Source: Uloborus plumipes
Taxonomy: Eukaryota > Arthropoda > Arachnida > Araneae > Uloboridae
DNA length: 64,000 nt
Assembly: GCA_038373865.1 (NCBI GenBank)
Contig: JAXGGA010003049.1
Span: 45,783-109,782 of the forward strand
Direction of reading: 5' to 3'
Within the stretch, counting starts at the first letter, position 1, and every line of letters starts with the position of its first letter. The notes beneath the pieces were generated by a model. The model did no database searches. It saw nothing but the letters and a program-made list of their open reading frames with translations, and was not told the DNA's origin. Positions 58,971 through 64,000 of the stretch are shown here, piece after piece. Position numbers and translations under genes: made by a program.

Positions 58971-60735
58971 TAGGGTGATCCAAAACCCAATAAACTTTTT
59001 AATACTGTATCAATATTGAGCTGTTTACAATAAAACGAAGTGGTTTGCACATAAATGCTCAGAAACACAGTATTTTCGTTCATAATATATTTTTTTAATT
59101 TTGTGTTCGCAAAAGGTAGCACTGGAGCTTAAATAATGGTATGTATTCTAGTACAGCCCACTTTTATTCAATAAAAGTTGAATATAACAGCTAATCAAGC
59201 GTTTCCCTTCATTGAGAATTACAATCACCAGAGGATTCAAAACACCCTGCATTGCATAAAGCAGTTAATTACCGCCCATAGGCCAAGGCTCAGGCTGGTA
59301 TATACCGACAGCCCTGTGATGCCATCCAGAAACTGCATTTTCGTCCTTATTGTGGGCTCATCAGTTTGAAATGGACAGTAACTGAGCTGGAGGCAGATGT
59401 CATCTTATAGAAAGCTATGTGTCAGCAAACTGGTAGCGGAAGTAAATTTAACCCATCAGCGAGAGACTAGCTCTAATGTATCTTTCCCTATGCTCTTTTA
59501 AGCAGCATGCGGAGTGTCCGGCAGCTGAGAGAGGTTGTGTTTTTTACTGCGCATCACATTTTTGCTGGTAAAAATAGTGATTTTTTAATCATTTTGGGGC
59601 AATTAGAAACTTAAACCTGTCGTAAGTATGTCATGTAATATGTCAATGAAAAGGTCTATTTCTCACTTTCACAATGGTTTTTAAATTTTCATTCTACTTA
59701 GAAAAGTTGCACGTGAAAACTTTTTTTTTTTTGTCTTTACAGTAAACTCCGCGGTCCAATTATCTGCGGGTCTTACCCTTTTTTAGGGTGATTTACGGAA
59801 TGCAGAAAAATGCGAATGCATAATAAGTCATTTTTATCTTTTAAACCTATTTTTTGTGTTCAATGTTGTTATTTTTAGCTATAATTTAAGTGTATGTGGT
59901 AAAGCCAAAGCCTGAAATCTGCCAGTTCACGAATTGACCGGTTATTTCGCGAAATTGTTAATATCGCTTCAAAAGGACCTGCCAATGTCCGATCTTTAAT
60001 TGATTTCGGGGTTTCGCCAGCCAGTTCACGAAATGGCATGGCCCGATCCGCCAAAGTCGGAAAAAAAAGGTCAGTAGAAAATTTTGTGTGTTTGTATACC
60101 GTAATGCTAATGACAATCACATTACAGCTGTCGTAGAAGAGTTTTCTGACGAATCCGCCCTTCTTAGGCGCCTAGGATTGTCCTCCAGAACAAACTAAAT
60201 GCTACGGTGGCACTAAATGGGCTGTAATCTGAAGAGATAAGTTTTAGCGAGTAAGGATCTCATAGTGCCAGAAAACTCCTGGTACTGTGGGTATCTCCGG
60301 TAAACTTTAACGCTTTGCCAGATTCGTGATTCACACGGCAATTGACAACTGCGTCCCCTACCGAAGTACAGCACTTCGAATATTGGTCAAAGAGCTCCGG
60401 GCACTTCGAGAAGTGACTGGCCAAAGTCGCATATATGCAATTCATTTCCATTACATCAGACATTGGTACATGCTGGGTACATTGCTTTAGCTATTGCATG
60501 CACTAATATCGTGTTTTACATATTTTTCGGATTATCCGCGATATTCGCTTAACCGCGGTTACCATGTCACCCTATTCCGTGGATGATCGGGAGATAACAG
60601 TGTGTGTATATATATTTCATTGTAAACTGAAATCCTCGATGTTTCTGAGAATGTCTGTGCAAACCTCATCGTTTTATTGTAAAAAGTACAATAATTATAC
60701 AGTGCTGAAAAATCTACTGTCGTTGGATCACCCTG
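58971..60735. mobile_element. mariner-like non-autonomous element, about 1.77 kb, long imperfect inverted ends, TA target
   Basis: TA then TAGGGTGATCC at the left is mirrored by GGATCACCCTG then TA at the right. Similarity continues for about 110 nt inward (for example TTACAATAAAACGA and GGTTTGCACA on both sides). No transposase remains. The interior is a patchwork: a SINE-like stretch at 59260-59370, and a possible nested pogo-like piece starting CAGTAAACTCCGCGG at 59740 and ending near 60602, whose ends match only loosely. The frames at 59178, 59875 and 60260 are inside it and show no domain. Confidence 0.65.
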
Positions 60736-61002
60736 TATTTTAAAAAATGGAAAACTTAATTACGCACAAGTGACATACGCAAGTTCTTGACAGCGAGCGT
60801 GCATTTCTCCTGTTTCTGTGAATATAATACAGGTTTGTAGGTCGGTAAGTAAGTAGTAAAATTAATTTATAATAACATTTAATTTTTATTTAACGTTAAT
60901 AACAATAACAAATACTTCTTGACAGTTTTGAATGCTAATTAGTTGTAATGTTTACAAATTATTTACTGCATTCAATTTTCAAAGAGAAGAACAAAATATA
61001 TT

Positions 61003-62436
61003 AACACTAGCTGCGTGTCCCGGCACTGCACGGGCTTTAAAGTAGTGAGGAAAGTTTATACAAACTACTCGCCGCCAAGGCGGCTCGCCTTTTAAAGTGG
61101 CGAAGAAAGTTTGAAGAAACTACTCGCTGTCAAGGCGACTCAATTTTAAAGTTTTGAGGAGACTTATTTGAAACCTATGTACCTACTACATAAGAAAAAT
61201 AAACACCTTAAAAAATAATAAAACAATACCCAATATAAAAATACCACGCACTTTTATTATGTGTTTGGATAAGTACCCATGTTGTACTAAACCATGACAA
61301 ATCAAATTATTTATTTAGATTAATAACTATATGCAACCATTAAAAAAAAGTTAGACTTATTACCAATGATAAAGTTTAGTACCAATGATACAAATAGTAA
61401 AAACGTTACAAAAATATGACGAATCATATTATTTACTTAGATTAGTAACTATCTTAAATCATTAAAAAAAAAAAAAGGTTTGTTTCATTTGAAACCTACT
61501 TATCTACCTATTACATAAGAAAAAAAAAAAGTCAAAAGAATAAGAAAACAATAGCAGTACGAAACGAAAACTATTTTGACAAAATCTGCGGTCTTCCCAC
61601 TTTTTTTTTTTTGAAGTTAAAAGGCACGTTTCTTGTCAAATATCAAATTGCTACATTATGTCACAATTAAATATTAAAGACTAAAATCTTTGCAATTGTA
61701 CCGAACTAAAAGGAGTTATTTGCCTTGTTATAATCATCATAGGAGGACCTAGAAATACCGCAAAATAAAATATTTTTAAGAAACGAAATGAAGAAAAGGG
61801 AACCAACAATGGATTTAAAAGATGTCGGCATAGCAACACAATAAAACGTTAATAATTTGATCAGAAAAGAGGTTTTCAAACTCAAAGTTCAAACGCTTGT
61901 AACTTTTTTTCTAGTGGAGATAAAAGCTTGGTTCTTCGACTGTAAGTCGAATCAATTCTGGGGTTAAAAATATCGCTCTATCCAATGGCGTTAAAATCAA
62001 AACTGTAGAATTAGTTTATTTTTTATTGATGGTTTTAATGAACCAAGTATTGCAAGAAATCGGGTGAAGCCTTGCAAAAGGCAAGTTTAAAAATTAAATA
62101 ACTCGTGCTGTGTTTAAGTTAGAGAATCGGAACAAGCTGCGTAGGACGAAGAAAATTTTTTCTGCTTCCAACGATATATAACATTAATATGTGCAAGCAA
62201 TTTTTAACCCCAGTATTCGACGATTTACGTGAAAATTGCCTTGAATTCGAATAAAATCTATATATAACATTATTATTTTTAGTTATAACAATAACTCATA
62301 TAGCTAAAAGCCTTCCTGGATAAATGGACTATTCAACACAAAAAGAATTTTTCAAATCGAACCAGTAGTTCCTGAGATTAGCGCGTTCAAACAAACAAGC
62401 AAACAAACTCTTCAGCTTTATATTATTAGTAAAGAT
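61003..62436. repeat. Dispersed repeat of the ACTAGCTGCGTG type, about 1.4 kb, with internal duplications
   Basis: It begins ACTAGCTGCGTGTCCCGGCA and ends around TATTATTAGTAAAGATT. This start/end style is common among non-coding dispersed repeats in arthropod genomes; the class is not assigned here. Internal near-duplicates occur: a 60-nt unit repeated at about 61033 and 61093, and a unit of about 320 nt whose copies start near 61168 and 61488 (both with GAAACCTA…ACATAAGAAAA). Confidence 0.5.
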
Positions 62437-62566
62437 TCTCACCAACCATCCGTGGTGTCCAGACTTAACAGCGGTAATTACTGGCGCTAAATTTAACAAA
62501 AGGCGAAAATATTTCCTTGAAATCAATATTTAGCCTTTGGTTCTAACTAGTTATGACTAACTTCAA

Positions 62567-62720
62567 TTAGGGGAGACCGTTGTACCTTGGAACACTTTTC
62601 AGTTTTTTGTTCCATCATGCATAGGAGAAGCTATAAAAGAAATCCAAAGGGACGTTTTTGTTCCAAGATACAACAACAGTCATGTACCTTGAAACGGAGG
62701 GTTGTACCTTGGAACGCTTG
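62567..62720. repeat. Left end of a TTAGGGGAGACCGTTGTACC element with a recurring GTACCTTGGAAC phrase
   Basis: TTAGGGGAGAC opens the element. GTTGTACCTTGGAAC (exact or near) occurs at 62579, reversed at 62659, and again at 62681 and 62700. No mirrored right end is present before 64000, so the element is truncated or extends past the window. Confidence 0.5.
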
Positions 62721-63217
62721 GTATTTTTGAGGAAAAGTTGTGAATACAGTAAATGAAAACACTTTTATTCTTAGTAATAGCAGTAAAAAACACCTTGAAA
62801 ACGTTAATAGAAGTAATAATTCTGTTTCAATAACCACGTAATACAATAAACGCAAGTCTTACAACAAAAACGAATCAATAAACTGAGAAAACATGAACAA
62901 AGAAATTTTGAAGTTTTAGGAATTTACCCTGGCTTTGACGTTGACTATGACTTTCCACTTTGACTTGGAAATTTTTCTCTTGAGACTTTCCTTTTTTATT
63001 TCACAATCATTTTGTGAAATGGGAACTTAAAGATTGTCTTTTCTTTGGTCCGGTCGCTCCCTCCTGTAGCTGGATCTGAAAGAAGAGCCGTAATAATGTC
63101 TTGAATATCTATAAGCGATATCAGACACTAATGGGTAAATAAATGATTGTCGAGAGAATTTCTCAAGTAGCTCCCTTTGAACTCTCTTTGTGACATTTTT
63201 TTGGTAATACAGGCTAC

Positions 63218-63392
63218 CAAGCGCGGATCCAGAGGGGGGGGGGGGGGTTCATGACCCCTCCCTTAAGCGATCAAATATAGCATAAATCTGCATTTTTTGG
63301 GTCAAATACCCCCATTTTTGCTCAAAAATTGCCCTTTGACCCCCCCTTCCGAAAATGACCCCCTCCTTAACCACAAGCTGGATCCGCCTTTG
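63218..63392. mobile_element. hAT-type MITE, 175 bp, TSD CAGGCTAC
   Basis: CAAGCGCGGATCCAG and CTGGATCCGCCTTTG are inverted ends. CAGGCTAC is duplicated at 63210-63217 and 63393-63400. A G run sits just inside the left end, and C-rich blocks lie inside the right half. Non-coding. Confidence 0.87.
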
Positions 63393-63400
63393 CAGGCTAC

Positions 63401-64000
63401 ATAATGAATTATGCTTCCTTTGCCGAGAAATTTTACCAGTAGTACATCAAAACATCACCCCCGAGGGTCCCCCGCTCCTATCACGTTGGTGATTTTACAA
63501 ACCAGTAGTACAGCAGATATGTGACCGAATTGTGCCTTTAATGATAGAAACATGAAACTTGGCACACGTATACTACACATCAAATGATTTAATGCTGGAT
63601 ACGCGGCCATCTGAGATTTCGTCTATTGGAGTAATGGCAGCCGTCAAACTGCTAAATTTTCGTACTTTTTCGAAATTTCCCCATTTTGACCATGGAAGAG
63701 CACGTTTCTGACCAACATCATACATAACATATTTAAACTACATTAAATTTGCTACAAGTTGATACCAAAATGGACTTGTTAGCTGTAATAGTTTTTGAGA
63801 TACCGCTTCTCAAAGTTTCACAAATTCTCCAAATTTGAACACTTTTAGTTGATTTCCTTGTTTTATCATATATGCAAATGTCTTTATATTTTCAATAACC
63901 TGCATTGTATAAGCAATGAAGTAAACATTTTTGAATTTAATATTTTGAAGAGGGTGGAAGAAAGGGTAAAGGTTTTGAGTGAGGGGGGAGGCTCCGGTTC
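63401..64000. other. Unassigned repeat-like sequence at the window's right edge
   Basis: Phrases such as ACCAGTAGTAC occur twice (63437 and 63502), and the composition (GAAACTTGGCACACG, GATACCGCTTCTC) looks repeat-derived. No end or gene was identified. Confidence 0.3.

Noticed and set aside
1..64000. CRISPR arrays, operons or bacterial signals
   Set aside because: GT-AG introns, LINE and hAT remains and a spliced ACSL gene show this is eukaryotic DNA; no regular spacer-repeat array exists.

Overview
This window is animal nuclear DNA. It is AT-rich, has GT-AG introns and is packed with transposon debris. The repeat mix (many hAT-type miniature elements, a Merlin-type transposase, Tc1/mariner remains, CR1/L2-like LINE scraps) and the long introns suggest an arthropod, perhaps an arachnid such as a spider. 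That placement is inference; nothing in the window fixes the species.

Two host genes are readable, both on the plus strand. The first, 4254-24810, is a complete long-chain-fatty-acid--CoA ligase of the ACSL1/5/6 type. Its 19 coding exons join in frame to a 678-residue protein with a membrane-anchor N-terminus and all the adenylate-forming motifs. A likely non-coding first exon ends at 2278. The second gene starts at 42907. Only three small in-frame coding exons are visible (42907-42992, 47830-47872, 57143-57220) and the rest must lie beyond the window; I do not recognise the protein.

The remaining sequence is introns and intergenic DNA occupied by mobile elements. At least eight insertions have short terminal inverted repeats (TIRs) and matching 8-bp target-site duplications (TSDs), which is the hAT signature. 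They include an 8.4-kb element (32816-41245) that contains a 480-bp element and a 3.9-kb element; the 3.9-kb element in turn contains a 2.4-kb foldback with arms of about 1.06 kb. Three further elements (4.7-7.0, 54.7-56.3 and 62.6 kb) carry a short phrase near their ends that recurs inside them in one or both orientations. Harbinger-type MITEs with TAA/TTA target sites, pogo/mariner-type MITEs with TA sites, several near-perfect hairpins, a long Merlin (IS1595/ISXO2-like) transposase frame at 43789-44766 and a decayed Tc1 transposase at about 52.1-53.1 kb complete the picture.

I saw no rRNA, tRNA or CRISPR. Long stretches (2.3-4.2, 24.8-27.7, 46.3-47.8, 48.6-52.1, 53.2-54.7 and 57.2-59.0 kb) hold nothing I can name.
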